From Schlesneria paludicola DSM 18645 (GTDB lineage Bacteria > Planctomycetota > Planctomycetia > Planctomycetales > Planctomycetaceae): 64,000 nt of DNA. This document shows positions 47,007-56,886 of this stretch, one piece after another. Position 1 is the first letter of the stretch, and the number at the start of each line of letters is the position of its first letter. The translations under genes and the position numbers were made by a program. The notes beneath the pieces are model-generated. The model was not told the origin of the DNA. It worked only from the letters and a program-made list of their open reading frames with translations, and made no database searches. Location of the stretch: positions 3,418,312 through 3,482,311 of the forward strand of contig NZ_JH636434.1 of NCBI RefSeq assembly GCF_000255655.1, given 5' to 3'.

Positions 47007-47737
47007 CCTTGCGAACTCAATTCATCACAACCGTGTTAACCTTGCTGCTCAGTGTCATCGGGTTCGCGACATCCGCGCGTGCGAATGAACCGCCGCCAGA
47101 TACGGCCAAATCGGCGTTGTCGAAACGGACTTATCCCTGGTACGACGCGAAGAATGACTCGTTCCGACCGCTGCAGCCTCCTCGGGAAATCGACGATCGA
47201 CAGCCTTCAAAAGACAACTCGTACCTGTCATTCGGTCAATCGGCCGGACCGATTCTGCTTGTGGTGATGTGGATCATCCTGGGCGTAGCAATTCTCTCGG
47301 TGCTGGTATTGATCGCGCGATCGATGGGCGTTATCGATCCGCAGATTCATAACGACCGTCGCCCCGACGAGCCTGTCGTGGATCTTGAGACACTCGACGC
47401 GTTGCCAGAACCGGTCCGGGGCGTCAGCGACTTGCTGAGCACAGCGGAACGCCTTGCCGCACAGGAGGCCTTCGCCGAAGCGATCACCTTTTACTTCGGT
47501 TGGCAGCTCGTTCAACTGGACCGCCAGCAATGGATTGAAGTGCAGAAGGGAAAAACAAATCGACAGTACCGCCGGGAAGTCAGCCTGACGAAACCCGAAT
47601 TGAATGAGGTCTTCGGTGCCTCGATCCGGCTGTTCGAAGAGACATTTTTCGGAAAGCTGCCTGTTTCACGAGACGCGTTTGAGCAGGTCTGGGCCGACCG
47701 AGACAAGTTTCAGGCGAACTCCAGGAAGGGCCGCTAA
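47003..47737 (+). CDS. DUF4129-domain exported membrane protein
   Basis: A 244-residue protein. A signal peptide (ending SARANEP, about residue 30) is followed by a periplasmic stretch, one membrane segment (AGPILLVVMWIILGVAILSVLVLIA, about 75-100), and a C-terminal DUF4129 domain (about 150-240, with RLAAQEAFAEAITFYFGWQL and a helical FEETFFGKLPVSRDAFEQVW). DUF4129 proteins accompany MoxR/DUF58 genes in many bacteria. The start overlaps the previous stop and its own stop overlaps the next start by one base. Confidence 0.83.
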   Translation: MTLRTQFITTVLTLLLSVIGFATSARANEPPPDTAKSALSKRTYPWYDAKNDSFRPLQPPREIDDRQPSKDNSYLSFGQSAGPILLVVMWIILGVAILSVLVLIARSMGVIDPQIHNDRRPDEPVVDLETLDALPEPVRGVSDLLSTAERLAAQEAFAEAITFYFGWQLVQLDRQQWIEVQKGKTNRQYRREVSLTKPELNEVFGASIRLFEETFFGKLPVSRDAFEQVWADRDKFQANSRKGR

Positions 47738-48852
47738 TGTCGTCATACGATCGACAAGGCAATAGGCGGCTCGCAACCGCACTCCTCTGGTCAAGCATGC
47801 TGGTTGTTGGATGCGCACCGACGCTGGAATCGCGCTATGCCGATTCACGCGGAGCCAGCATCAATGGTGTCTCCGCATTTGTCGAGATCCTGCGGCAGTC
47901 GGGCCGCAATGTCGATGTCTGGCCAGCAATCTCGGCTCGGATGCAGTACCGCTATCAGACGTTGATCGTCTTTGACTCGAAATTTGATCCGCTGCCAGCC
48001 AGACTCTGCCGGGACCTCGAAGAAATGATCATCGACGGGACGCTAACGACACTTGTGGTCGTCGTCCGCGACAGTGATGCGGCCGTAGACTACTGGCGGC
48101 AAATGCGCGATCGATCGGACTCATCGGAAAAGGATCGCGAAGCCGCAGACAAATCGTTCCGGTCCGAGTTAGCGTTATTCCAAGCGGCCGCTCGGCCAGA
48201 GTTCGATTCTGATTCGGGAACATGGTACGGCTTGAAGCGCGTTGACCGATCAACTGACTCCACGGTTCGAACAATCGAGTGTGCATCATCCGAGGGCCCA
48301 TTTTCAGTTGAGGCCCGCTGGCTGCTCAATCGTCGGCTGGAACCGCGAAGCACTGCGGAACTGTTTTGGAAGTCGGGTGACGATCCCTTGTTGACGTATG
48401 AAGTTCACGAGGCCTATGACGTCTTCGTTTTGGGTTCAGCCACGCCGCTGCTCAATGGTGGGTTGGTCGATCCCGGAAATCGTCGGCTGGCAGCCGAGTT
48501 CACAAAGTTCATTCCCGAGACAGGACGCGTCGCAGTCGCCCTGTCGAGCCGCTGGCACGACAGTGACGAAACAGAAAGTCCCAGCATTCTCCAATTTTTG
48601 AAGGTGCATCCGAATGGCTGGGTCTTCGGACAAGGAATTCTGGCCATGTTGCTATTCTGCTGGTCTCGATATCCAATTTTTGGACGCCCCCGAGAATCGA
48701 TCTCGGTCGAGACCGCACGATTCGGACGCCATGTCGAGGCACTGGGAAATCTGCTGCGTCGTACACGAAATACGAACTACGCGCGACAGCGCATTCGAGA
48801 TTGGCTTGGTCCGCAATCCAATTCCCCCAACTCTCCTTCAAAGCCCAACTAA
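47737..48852 (+). CDS. DUF4350-domain protein of the MoxR cluster
   Basis: A 371-residue protein. A lipoprotein-like start (VVGCAP, about residue 25) is followed by the DUF4350 domain (ESRYADSRGASINGVSAFVEILRQSGRNVDVW), which has a glutamine-amidotransferase-like fold without a visible catalytic Cys. A late membrane segment (GWVFGQGILAMLLFCWSRYPIF) and a basic tail close it. DUF4350 is known as a frequent partner of MoxR and DUF58. A second, unlinked DUF4350-like protein is fused to leucine-rich repeats at 56887-58596. Confidence 0.83.
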   Translation: MSSYDRQGNRRLATALLWSSMLVVGCAPTLESRYADSRGASINGVSAFVEILRQSGRNVDVWPAISARMQYRYQTLIVFDSKFDPLPARLCRDLEEMIIDGTLTTLVVVVRDSDAAVDYWRQMRDRSDSSEKDREAADKSFRSELALFQAAARPEFDSDSGTWYGLKRVDRSTDSTVRTIECASSEGPFSVEARWLLNRRLEPRSTAELFWKSGDDPLLTYEVHEAYDVFVLGSATPLLNGGLVDPGNRRLAAEFTKFIPETGRVAVALSSRWHDSDETESPSILQFLKVHPNGWVFGQGILAMLLFCWSRYPIFGRPRESISVETARFGRHVEALGNLLRRTRNTNYARQRIRDWLGPQSNSPNSPSKPN

Positions 48853-48876
48853 ACATTTAAGATCAAGGTATTCATA

Positions 48877-49848
48877 GTGGAACAGCGTGCGGAACTGATC
48901 GAAGTCCGTGACACAATCGAGTCGGTCTTGGCAGAAGTTGGAAAGGTGTACGTCGGGCAAGGCGATTTCGTCCGATTGACGCTAATCGCCTTGGTCGCCG
49001 GCGGGCATGTGCTGATTGAAAGCGTGCCGGGACTGGGAAAGACTTTGCTCGTCCGCCTGCTGGGACAGATCCTCGGATGTCAGTTCGGTCGAATTCAGTT
49101 CACTGCCGACCTGATGCCCTCGGACATCACCGGCCAGCCCGTGTTCGACACTCGAACTCAGGATTTTCGCTTCCGCCAGGGACCCGTGTTCACGCAAATT
49201 CTCCTGGCCGATGAAATCAATCGCTCGCCAGCAAAAACGCATGCCGCTCTCCTTGAGATCATGCAAGAGCGATGCGTGACGGTCGATGGCGTGACCTATC
49301 CACTGACGCCTCCCTTTCTGGTTTTGGCCACGCAGAATCCGGTGGAGTCCGAAGGGACATACAATCTGCCCGAAGCCCAGCTCGATCGCTTTATGTTCAA
49401 GTTGGTCGTGGACTATCCCGCTCCGAAAGAGGAAGAAGACATTCTGAAACTGCATTGCCGCAAGGACTTTCTTGAAAAGCCTGTCGATCAACAGGTTTCG
49501 GCATTGCTTGATGCAGCTCGAATTGGACAGATTCAAACGCTGTGTCAGGACGTTTTGGTGAATGAAAAGATCATCACCTACATCAGCAACATCGTCCGCA
49601 AGACGCGCGACTGGTCGCCGTTCTACCTGGGAGCCAGTCCGCGCGCCGGGATCGCAATCTTGAATGCCTGTCGCGTTCAAGCCGCCTTCGCGGGGCGGTC
49701 CTACGTGATTCCTGATGACGTGATCGATCTGGCGGTCCCCGCTCTCAGGCACCGTGTCATCCTGTCGCCCGAAGCCGAAGTCGAAGGAGAAACGACCGAT
49801 CATTCGTTGTTGTCGATGCTCAAAACCATTGAAGTCCCACGACTATGA
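48877..49848 (+). CDS. MoxR-family AAA ATPase
   Basis: A 323-residue AAA+ protein from a GTG at 48877. Walker A is ESVPGLGKTLL (about 46-56), Walker B is ILLADEINRSPAKTHAALLE (about 108-127), sensor 1 is VLATQNPVE, and the arginine finger lies in the later helical lid (GASPRAGIAI). MoxR ATPases act as chaperones for assembly or activation of partner proteins, usually a von-Willebrand-like protein such as DUF58. That partner is encoded next, overlapping by four bases. Confidence 0.92.
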   Translation: MEQRAELIEVRDTIESVLAEVGKVYVGQGDFVRLTLIALVAGGHVLIESVPGLGKTLLVRLLGQILGCQFGRIQFTADLMPSDITGQPVFDTRTQDFRFRQGPVFTQILLADEINRSPAKTHAALLEIMQERCVTVDGVTYPLTPPFLVLATQNPVESEGTYNLPEAQLDRFMFKLVVDYPAPKEEEDILKLHCRKDFLEKPVDQQVSALLDAARIGQIQTLCQDVLVNEKIITYISNIVRKTRDWSPFYLGASPRAGIAILNACRVQAAFAGRSYVIPDDVIDLAVPALRHRVILSPEAEVEGETTDHSLLSMLKTIEVPRL

Positions 49849-51179
49849 TTGCTCCTGCACGACCATTGTGCGTCATCATGGGCGGCGTTGCTGTCCTGAC
49901 ACTGGCACTCTACGCCTTCCCCAGCGGGTGGCCGATCTTCGTGATGCTGAATCTAAGCATCGCAACGCTGGCCGCGTGGGACTTACTTACGCTGCCGACA
50001 CGGCGCGAACTCTCCGCGCGTCGAACGCTTGGACATGTGGCGACGCGCGGAGAGACGCATCCGATCTTCCTGACCATCGAGAATCGGTCTCGTCGCCCGT
50101 TCGTGGGGCTCGTACGCGACGATCAACCGCCCGGACTGACTGGCGACCAGAATGAGTTTCCGATCCAGATCCCTTCGCAGTCGCGCGCGGCGGTGCACTA
50201 CACCTTGATTCCGCGGCATCGCGGCCGATTCGAACTGGTACATGTGTCACTGAAGACAGACAGCCGCTGGATGCTATGGCAACGATACTTTCGCCTGCCC
50301 TGTCGCGACGCGCTGCGTGTGTACCCCGCGTTGAAGCAGATTCGGCGATACGCGATGTATGCGCGGCTCAACCGGACGTCAATGTTGGGCGTGCGACGAC
50401 AACGACGAATCGGAACCGACAATGAATTTGAGCGACTGCGCGACTACACGCCCGATGACCAGTTCCGCGTGATCGACTGGCGCGCGACAGGTCGCCGATT
50501 GAAGTTGACCGTCCGTGATTTCCAGATGAATCAAAGCCAGCGAGTCGTCTTCATGATCGACTGCGGTCGCATGATGGTTAATCAGTTCGATGGCCAGTCA
50601 CTGCTGGATGCCGCGTTCGATGCCGCGTTAACACTCGGCTACGTCACGCTGGCGCAAAACGATCAGGTGGGGTTACTCTGCTTTTCAGATCGCGTGCTGA
50701 GATGGCTGCCACCCCAAAGTGGTCGTCGACAACTCAATCGCATGGTTCACGCCGTTCACGACATCGCGCCGGCCCTGGTCGAAAGCCGGTTCGACGAAGC
50801 GTTCTTGCACCTGCATCGAAACTGTCGCAAACGGACGCTGGTCGTCCTGATCACAAACGTGATCGACGATCAGAACGCCCGACGAATGAAGGCCCACGTC
50901 GCCACCCTGGTCGGACGCCACCTGCCACTGACGGTCCTCCTTCGAGATCACGAACTGTTTGATCCTCTGCAAGGAGTCGACCCCGAGGCCGATACAATCA
51001 AACAGGACAAAGGCGTTTTGTACCGCGCGGCCGCTGCAGCAGATATTCTCTGCTGGCGACGTCAGGTCCTGTCGGACCTGCAACGCTCCGGCGCACTGAC
51101 TCTCGACTGCTTCCCGGAAGGGCTGACCGCTCCTCTGATCACCGAATACATGCGGATCAAAGGACGCCATCTTTTGTGA
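49845..51179 (+). CDS. DUF58 protein (von Willebrand A-like)
   Basis: A 444-residue protein. Two N-terminal membrane segments (residues 5-45) are followed by a beta domain and a DUF58/VWA-like domain. The family signature GTDNEFERLRDYTPDDQFRVIDWRATGR lies near 185-212, and the domain contains a metal-site-like segment (MIDCGRMMVNQFDGQSLLD) where the first DxSxS is altered. It is the usual partner of MoxR. The start overlaps the MoxR stop (ATGA). It ends the eight-gene cluster. Confidence 0.9.
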   Translation: MIAPARPLCVIMGGVAVLTLALYAFPSGWPIFVMLNLSIATLAAWDLLTLPTRRELSARRTLGHVATRGETHPIFLTIENRSRRPFVGLVRDDQPPGLTGDQNEFPIQIPSQSRAAVHYTLIPRHRGRFELVHVSLKTDSRWMLWQRYFRLPCRDALRVYPALKQIRRYAMYARLNRTSMLGVRRQRRIGTDNEFERLRDYTPDDQFRVIDWRATGRRLKLTVRDFQMNQSQRVVFMIDCGRMMVNQFDGQSLLDAAFDAALTLGYVTLAQNDQVGLLCFSDRVLRWLPPQSGRRQLNRMVHAVHDIAPALVESRFDEAFLHLHRNCRKRTLVVLITNVIDDQNARRMKAHVATLVGRHLPLTVLLRDHELFDPLQGVDPEADTIKQDKGVLYRAAAAADILCWRRQVLSDLQRSGALTLDCFPEGLTAPLITEYMRIKGRHLL

Positions 51180-51237
51180 TGATTGCATCATTCGGATGCC
51201 GAATTCGCAAGGCACGGTCAACTGTTCAGAACACGAA

Positions 51238-52740
51238 TCAAGTCGAGGATGGCAATTTGTGAATTGGGTCTACATTCCCGACGGGAGCCACAGGATGATC
51301 GTCTCGAAGTTGGTTCGCGGCACGCGCTAAGTTTCGAAGCATCCCAGCGAAGACAAATTGATGGAGCGGATAAATTCCGTACCAATACAGCAGTCCACCA
51401 ACTCCACACGGATCGAAGATGGCTGTTTGACGAATTGTGCTAACGTGCTCTCCGGGTACGATCTCGAATTCCAACCAGGCACGTCCTGGCAGTTTCATTT
51501 CGGCTCGAAGTCTTAGCCGGCGAGGTGGCTCATAGGCCTCGACACGCCAAAAATCGAGAGCGTCTCCCACGCGTAAGGTGTCAGGACTCCGTCGGCCTCG
51601 TCGCACGCCGACTCCGCCAACGATCAAGTCCAAGAATCCGCGAAGTGACCAAAGCCAATTGCCGTAGTACCAGCCTGTTCGTCCACCAATCCGGCGAATC
51701 GGCGTAAAGGCCTGTTCGGGGGAAACGGCGACCTCCACCGTCCGCGAGTCGACAAGTCGTGAACCAAACCGGTCGCCACCCCAAGCCTGGTTACGCCCGG
51801 CCGATGAGAGCGCATCGGACCAACGTGTTTCTGCGAACTCTCGATCCTCGTTGAGCAAGGCCCGGGCGATCGCATCACGGACAGACCGGGGTCGTACCGA
51901 AAACACAGATCGGGCGAGGTTGTTTGAGACCAGAGTAGGATTACGCAGACTTTCCACCAACTTTCGTCCGACGCGCGCATACAGTGGCGTGACCAGTCCA
52001 AGCCATAAACTGGAAAGGTAGGGGGTTAAAAAGGGCACCGGGATCATCCAACGCGACAGACCACGCTGGGATGCGTATTCGTGCATGATTTGACCATAGG
52101 AAACATGATCGGGCCCGCCAATTTCGTAAACTTGGGAAGTGGTGGCGGGCAGGTCCAATGCGGCGCGAAGGTACTCCAGCAGGTCTTCAATTGCGATCGG
52201 CTGGGCTTTGACTTGGACCCAACGGGGACAGATCATGATCGGAAGTCGTTCGACAAGTGCCCGGATCATTTCGAACGAGAGACTGCCCGATCCGATCACG
52301 ATCGACGCTCGAAATTCGATCACCTGTGAATGATGAGCCCTTAAGATATCGCCCGTTTCCTGTCGGCTGCGAAGATGTTTCGACAGGCGTTCATCGGGAT
52401 TACCCAAGCCGCCCAGAAAAATGATCCGTTGAACACGCGCCTCTGTTGCGGCTTTCGCAAAGTTCGCGGCAGCGATTCGATCCTGTTCCTCGAAATCGAA
52501 GTCAGCGCCCATCGAATGAACAAGGTAGTAAGCCGTGTGGACTCCTTGAAATGCCCCAGTCAGTGATTGCGGGTCAAAGACATCACCTTGCACAACCTCG
52601 GTAGAGGCCGCGACAAGATGACTCAACGCGTCGGGACGTCGCGACAGGCAACGCACGGCCAGACCATCACGTTGCAGCCGTGTCAGCAGCCGCCCGCCGA
52701 TGTAACCCGTGGCACCGGTCAACAAAATTAACCCTTCCAT
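51238..52740 (-). CDS. SDR-fold NAD(P)-binding protein with C-terminal DUF2867
   Basis: A 500-residue protein. The ATG at 52740 with GAGG six bases upstream decides the start (the frame runs on to 52836). Residues 1-300 form an atypical short-chain dehydrogenase domain: LLTGATGYIGGRLLTRL, DVFDPQSL, YYLVHSMG and YEIGGPDHVSYGQIM. Residues 340-480 are a DUF2867 domain (GRTGWYYGNWLWSLRGFLDLIVGG). E. coli YbjT is a relative of the first half. The combination is common in environmental bacteria; substrates are unknown. Its stop lies 59 bases from the DUF58 stop, on the opposite strand. Confidence 0.85.
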   Translation of the reverse strand: MEGLILLTGATGYIGGRLLTRLQRDGLAVRCLSRRPDALSHLVAASTEVVQGDVFDPQSLTGAFQGVHTAYYLVHSMGADFDFEEQDRIAAANFAKAATEARVQRIIFLGGLGNPDERLSKHLRSRQETGDILRAHHSQVIEFRASIVIGSGSLSFEMIRALVERLPIMICPRWVQVKAQPIAIEDLLEYLRAALDLPATTSQVYEIGGPDHVSYGQIMHEYASQRGLSRWMIPVPFLTPYLSSLWLGLVTPLYARVGRKLVESLRNPTLVSNNLARSVFSVRPRSVRDAIARALLNEDREFAETRWSDALSSAGRNQAWGGDRFGSRLVDSRTVEVAVSPEQAFTPIRRIGGRTGWYYGNWLWSLRGFLDLIVGGVGVRRGRRSPDTLRVGDALDFWRVEAYEPPRRLRLRAEMKLPGRAWLEFEIVPGEHVSTIRQTAIFDPCGVGGLLYWYGIYPLHQFVFAGMLRNLARAANQLRDDHPVAPVGNVDPIHKLPSST

Positions 52741-53188
52741 CGACGTCCTCAAATCAATTGCCCTCTCTTTGCCCCTCTGGCGAGAATTTCTGACGATCCA
52801 ATCAGGTGATCGCATCCGTTCGAACACAAACGACATCGTACGAATCGTTCGACTCAGTCAGTTCAACTAAAATCCGAGAATTACGGATCGGATTAACTCG
52901 ATTTTTCACGCATCGCCAGAAAGCCGTGGATTGATTCGATGATCTCCACTCCAAAAGCAAATTAACCTCGACGTGGATTACCACAGCCACCCCCCGACAG
53001 ATGACAGATCGAGAATCTCCCTTTCGCATTTGTGCCACCGTGGCGAATTACACAACGATCAATTTGCACAAGATCGAAACGCGGCGAATATTCAGGGAGC
53101 AGTTTCGATTGCGACCAGCTTTACTGGCTCAATTTGACCAGCAAGGCGACGTGTTGTTGGCTTTTTGCAATTCGATAAGGACGTCCCC
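52741..53188. other. Divergent intergenic region
   Basis: About 450 bases between the SDR-DUF2867 gene and the HDOD gene. Frames here are short and lack a domain. AAGGA at 53177-53181 serves the HDOD start. I see no strong hairpin or consensus promoter. Confidence 0.35.
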
Positions 53189-54097
53189 GTGGTTGCGCCG
53201 CTTACCGCTGAAGTTGATGATCTTTTTCTGCCGCCGCAGGCCCTGATTTCTCAGCTCAAGTCGCGAGCCACTGAGCTACAAATGTTGCCTTCCATCGCGA
53301 TCGAAGCGATGCAGTTGGCGAAAAAACCGGATTGCTCGATCTCTTCATATTCGTCAGTCGTCGAACGTGATGTGAAGCTGATGACCGACATGTTGAAGCT
53401 CGCGAATAGTGCGATGTACTGCCCCACCACTCCGATTGTCAGTCTCCATCAGGCTGTTCTTCGATTGGGATTGGTGGAATGTCAGAATTTGATTTTGACC
53501 GCCAGTGCCACGAGCATGATGAAGAGAATTTCGCTGGGGCAGAAGGTGATTCGTGAAGTTCTGGCACGACATGGTTTCACGACGGCACTTTTGGCCCTGC
53601 AGCTCAACCACACTTTTCGCTTTGGATTTCTCGGCGAAGAGTTTACAGCGGGTTTGATTCATGATTTTGGTCGCACATTACTGGCCATTGCCGAGCCCGA
53701 TCTGTTCATCAAAATTGATCCGCTGGAATTCGACGAAACGCCCGACCTGTTGAGTCAGGAGCGGGTTTTGATTGGAACCGATCATTGCCGTTTCGGCGCC
53801 TACTATGCCATTCATCAACAACTGCCCGAGTCTCTGCAGGAAGTGATTCTGTTTCACCATCAACCAGAACTGTCGAGGGGGAATCAGAAGCTGACCGCAC
53901 TCGTGGCGGTGGCCGATCACATGGCGAATCACCTGCAACGGTATGATGGATGTGAGAATTACGATCCCTCCAGCAATCCGTTTCTGCCAACTCTGGCGAA
54001 GTATGCGGACAGTCGATTTCCACAGAAGTTTATCGAAATGGCAGGGGCTGTCATGACGCGAGCTCATAACGACGCCGAAGGGATGTCCAAAAGTTGA
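53189..54097 (+). CDS. HDOD-domain signalling protein
   Basis: About 302 residues from the GTG at 53189, which has AAGGA seven bases upstream; a TTG at 53165 is less likely. The HDOD domain spans about 30-235: LPSIAIEAMQLAKKP, DVKLMTDMLKLANSAMYCP, LHQAVLRLGLVECQNLIL, then GLIHDFGRTLLA, where a HD-like pair is kept, and ILFHHQPEL. HDOD proteins usually act in signalling and lack the full metal-dependent phosphodiesterase site. It stands alone, with no GGDEF or kinase gene adjacent. Confidence 0.85.
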   Translation: MVAPLTAEVDDLFLPPQALISQLKSRATELQMLPSIAIEAMQLAKKPDCSISSYSSVVERDVKLMTDMLKLANSAMYCPTTPIVSLHQAVLRLGLVECQNLILTASATSMMKRISLGQKVIREVLARHGFTTALLALQLNHTFRFGFLGEEFTAGLIHDFGRTLLAIAEPDLFIKIDPLEFDETPDLLSQERVLIGTDHCRFGAYYAIHQQLPESLQEVILFHHQPELSRGNQKLTALVAVADHMANHLQRYDGCENYDPSSNPFLPTLAKYADSRFPQKFIEMAGAVMTRAHNDAEGMSKS

Positions 54098-54171
54098 ATG
54101 CGACCAGTCGGTCTGAAGATATCGTGTATTCGACGGTGATCGTCGGGGCCGATTTCAACTCAGAGAATCGA

Positions 54172-55680
54172 CTAACCTGTGCAAAGTTCCTCGCGAACCG
54201 TTCCATCACCGGCGATCGGCAGCGGGCGCCCTAGGTGATCATGGACCATCGTGTGCGGGTCAATCCCCAGCAGGTGAAAGGCCGTTGCAAGAATATCCTT
54301 GGGCGATATTGGGTTATCTTTGACGTCCCCGCCAATCCGGTCTGTACTGCCAATCAGGCCGCCGCGCGGTGTACCGCCCCCCGCCATCATGATCGAATAG
54401 GCTCGTGACCAGTGATGTCGTCCCGCCCCCATCGGCTTCGAGTCGATTTGCGGAGTACGCCCATGTTCGCTCATCCACAAAACCAGTGTCTCATCGAGCA
54501 GACCACGCTCGTCCAGATCAAGAATCAGCCCACTGAGCGCGAGATCCGCACCCGGCAGCAGAAACTCTTTCAGCCGTGGAAAATGATTCGCATGCGTATC
54601 CCAGGCGGAACCGGCGAAGATCTCGTACGAGTCCCAGAACACCGTGACGAACTTGCTGCCAGCCTCGACCAGTCGTCGTGCCGCCAGACACGATTGCCCG
54701 AATAGCGTCATGCCGTAGCGGGCGCGAAGGGATTCCGTTTCGCGGCTGATGTCGAGCGCATCACGCAGCTTCGTGGACGTCAGAAGGGAGAACGCCTTGT
54801 CCTGATACTTGTTGAATGTCCGCCCTCGTGCATCGGCGTCAAGGTTCACCCGTGCTCGATCGAACTGTTCGAGCAGCGAGCGGCGATGGTGCAGGCGATT
54901 CAGCGTCATCTGCTGCGGCAGTTGGCCTGTTGAAGGGAGCACAAATTTGCCCGAAGCCGTCACACCTCCAAAGGGGTCATGCACCAGCTTGGTCTGCGCA
55001 TCGCTCAGCTTCGGAACAACATGAGTTCCCTGTCCTTCGAAATCGACCCAGAACGGATCGTGCGCCTGGCCCAGAAACGCCGCGTAAGGCCCCGCGAGCG
55101 GTACCAGGTCGGATTTCGCGCCCAACATCCAGGGCATACCAATATTTCGAGGTGTCGCGCCGTCGGTTCGATTTCCGCGTCGCTCTTCGATGTAGTCCAC
55201 CACCGACCCGATAAACGGCCAGTGTAAAGGGTCACGCGGTCGAGTCTCAAGCGAAGGATCGTACGTCGGCATACCAGTCGTCGCATACGCGACACCATGC
55301 ACCGGATAGGGGTGCGTCATCGAGCGAACGACCGTCACGCGGTCCATCACCTGTGCCATTCGAGGCAGGTATTCGCAGATATCCAGACCCGGCACGTTGC
55401 TCGAAATCGCCTTCATCTCGCCCTGGATCTCGACCGGTGCCTCCGGCTTGGGATCGAAGGTTTCGTGCTGAGGTGGCGAGCCATATGGAAACAGCAAAAT
55501 GCACGACTTCGCCTTGCCGAAATTCCCACTGACGACCGGTTTCGGTGCCGCCTGGACCGCCTGCAATCGCAGCGAATCGGCCAGACTCAATCCCAACGCG
55601 CCGAGCCCTCCCACATGCAACAGATCGCGACGAGATAGTCCATCACAGAACGTTTTGCGTGAGCCCAAGATCCGAAGCAT
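54172..55680 (-). CDS. DUF1501 protein with Tat signal (second copy)
   Basis: A 502-residue protein. A twin-arginine signal (GLSRRDLLHVGGLGALGLSLADSLRL, from residue 14) is followed by the DUF1501 domain: ILLFPYGSPPQHETFDPKPEAP, LDICEYLPRMAQVMDR, VRSMTHPYPVHGVAYATTG, DTHANHFPRLKEFLLPG and LVLWMSEHGRTPQI. It is only distantly like the one at 14248-15699. The DUF1549/DUF1553 partner gene usual for this family is again absent. Exported, probably metal-dependent; no known substrate. Confidence 0.9.
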   Translation of the reverse strand: MLRILGSRKTFCDGLSRRDLLHVGGLGALGLSLADSLRLQAVQAAPKPVVSGNFGKAKSCILLFPYGSPPQHETFDPKPEAPVEIQGEMKAISSNVPGLDICEYLPRMAQVMDRVTVVRSMTHPYPVHGVAYATTGMPTYDPSLETRPRDPLHWPFIGSVVDYIEERRGNRTDGATPRNIGMPWMLGAKSDLVPLAGPYAAFLGQAHDPFWVDFEGQGTHVVPKLSDAQTKLVHDPFGGVTASGKFVLPSTGQLPQQMTLNRLHHRRSLLEQFDRARVNLDADARGRTFNKYQDKAFSLLTSTKLRDALDISRETESLRARYGMTLFGQSCLAARRLVEAGSKFVTVFWDSYEIFAGSAWDTHANHFPRLKEFLLPGADLALSGLILDLDERGLLDETLVLWMSEHGRTPQIDSKPMGAGRHHWSRAYSIMMAGGGTPRGGLIGSTDRIGGDVKDNPISPKDILATAFHLLGIDPHTMVHDHLGRPLPIAGDGTVREELCTG

Positions 55681-55870
55681 GCCTTACCTTTGACTCATCT
55701 GGGAATGCGTTCGCCAATCGCAAACAAGGCTACTGCGCAATCGACCATGAAACAATCGGTTCAAGAATCTCACAGCGTACTGAAATCGCGGAAGCCTGCT
55801 TGTCGTGAACTCAAATCTGTCATGACACGTTCAATGCCACCGTACCTGTTCTTCTGAAGTCAACGCGCTG

Positions 55871-56251
55871 CTACGTGAGCTTCTCGGCGGCGAATGGTAG
55901 TGAAATGCGGTTCATCCATCTGGGAAACCTCCGCAGACAATGTCCCCGCGCGAACTGACCCACGGCCCCCCCAATGAGAGCCGGGATCCATCCTGTAACC
56001 ATGATGGGAACAATTGCGGGCGAGTCGGGCACCCAATTGTCGACAAGCATCGTCAGACCGAACTCAGGATTGACCATGGCGGCGAATTTGGGAACACCCA
56101 GCGTGAGCACAATAATCATGACAAGTTGCATCGCCCACGATTTGCCGACGACCGACTTAAACGTTCCGTTCCGGAATAACACAACGAAGGGATAGATATA
56201 CCCAACGGAAAGAAAAGATATCGCCGTCAAAGTGATAAATACTTCCCGCAT
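55871..56251 (-). CDS. Small membrane protein of unknown function
   Basis: About 126 residues from the ATG at 56251 (the frame runs on to 56278). Three or four hydrophobic segments are visible: REVFITLTAISFLSVGYIYPF, AMQLVMIIVLTLGVPKF, IVPIMVTGWIPALIGGAVG. It lies 34 bases after the stop of the next gene on the same strand, 56285-56623, so the two are likely a pair. I do not recognise the family. Confidence 0.6.
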   Translation of the reverse strand: MREVFITLTAISFLSVGYIYPFVVLFRNGTFKSVVGKSWAMQLVMIIVLTLGVPKFAAMVNPEFGLTMLVDNWVPDSPAIVPIMVTGWIPALIGGAVGQFARGHCLRRFPRWMNRISLPFAAEKLT

Positions 56252-56284
56252 CGCAATCGGCCTTTCTACGGTCAGCATGCTCCA

Positions 56285-56623
56285 TTATTCATCGATGGCC
56301 GCTCGCGCATGCTGACAAACTCGCTGCTTGAACAAAAGTCGCGCGATTGTTGCGAGACCATATCCCCAGGCAAAACTATTCATTCCGACAACGATGCTTA
56401 CCATGACGACACCGTTATACGTGGGCCCACCTTCCGCGGAAGGCAACAGCAGGATCCAGGCAAATGGAAGCCCCACCAGAAACAGACATGCGATCACGAT
56501 CTCGAAGACGGGTGACTCGGCCGTCTGCAGATTTGAAATGAGCACCGGCCAAGCGGCACAGTTCAGAATCGTCAGCCAGCCGCCAAGGTTTGGCTTCCAC
56601 CGAAAGTCCATTATTCTTTCCAT
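56285..56623 (-). CDS. Small membrane protein of unknown function, paired with the one at 55871
   Basis: About 112 residues from the ATG at 56623; an ATG at 56611 with GGAAAG upstream is also possible. Three hydrophobic segments are visible: GGWLTILNCAAWPVLIS, PVFEIVIACLFLVGLPFAWILLLPS, and VVMVSIVVGMNSFAWGYGLATIARLL. No similarity to named families is evident from motifs. Its pairing with another small membrane protein on the same strand suggests a two-part membrane complex, but that is only an inference. Confidence 0.55.
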   Translation of the reverse strand: MERIMDFRWKPNLGGWLTILNCAAWPVLISNLQTAESPVFEIVIACLFLVGLPFAWILLLPSAEGGPTYNGVVMVSIVVGMNSFAWGYGLATIARLLFKQRVCQHARAAIDE

Positions 56624-56886
56624 GCCACTTCGGAATCGTGAAACATTAAGACATTGTGACATACATGAATGGCGAGCATTGTCAACGTTTTTTTCTTCAA
56701 GATTCGATCAACGACGGATTCGAGATGATGATCAAATTCAAGCTCTGTTTTTTTGTTGTGAGGCGGACAATCATACACCACAAGAAAAAGACATAGCGAC
56801 TTAAGTTTCGATGAAAATCGTTTACCACTGCTGAACACCCCGTCAGACGGTTCAGATCCTCTTGCCTCATCAAAGTGGAGTTTGCC

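Noticed and set aside
48982..49803. 273-codon minus-strand frame opposite MoxR
   Set aside because: Shadow of a certain AAA ATPase gene.
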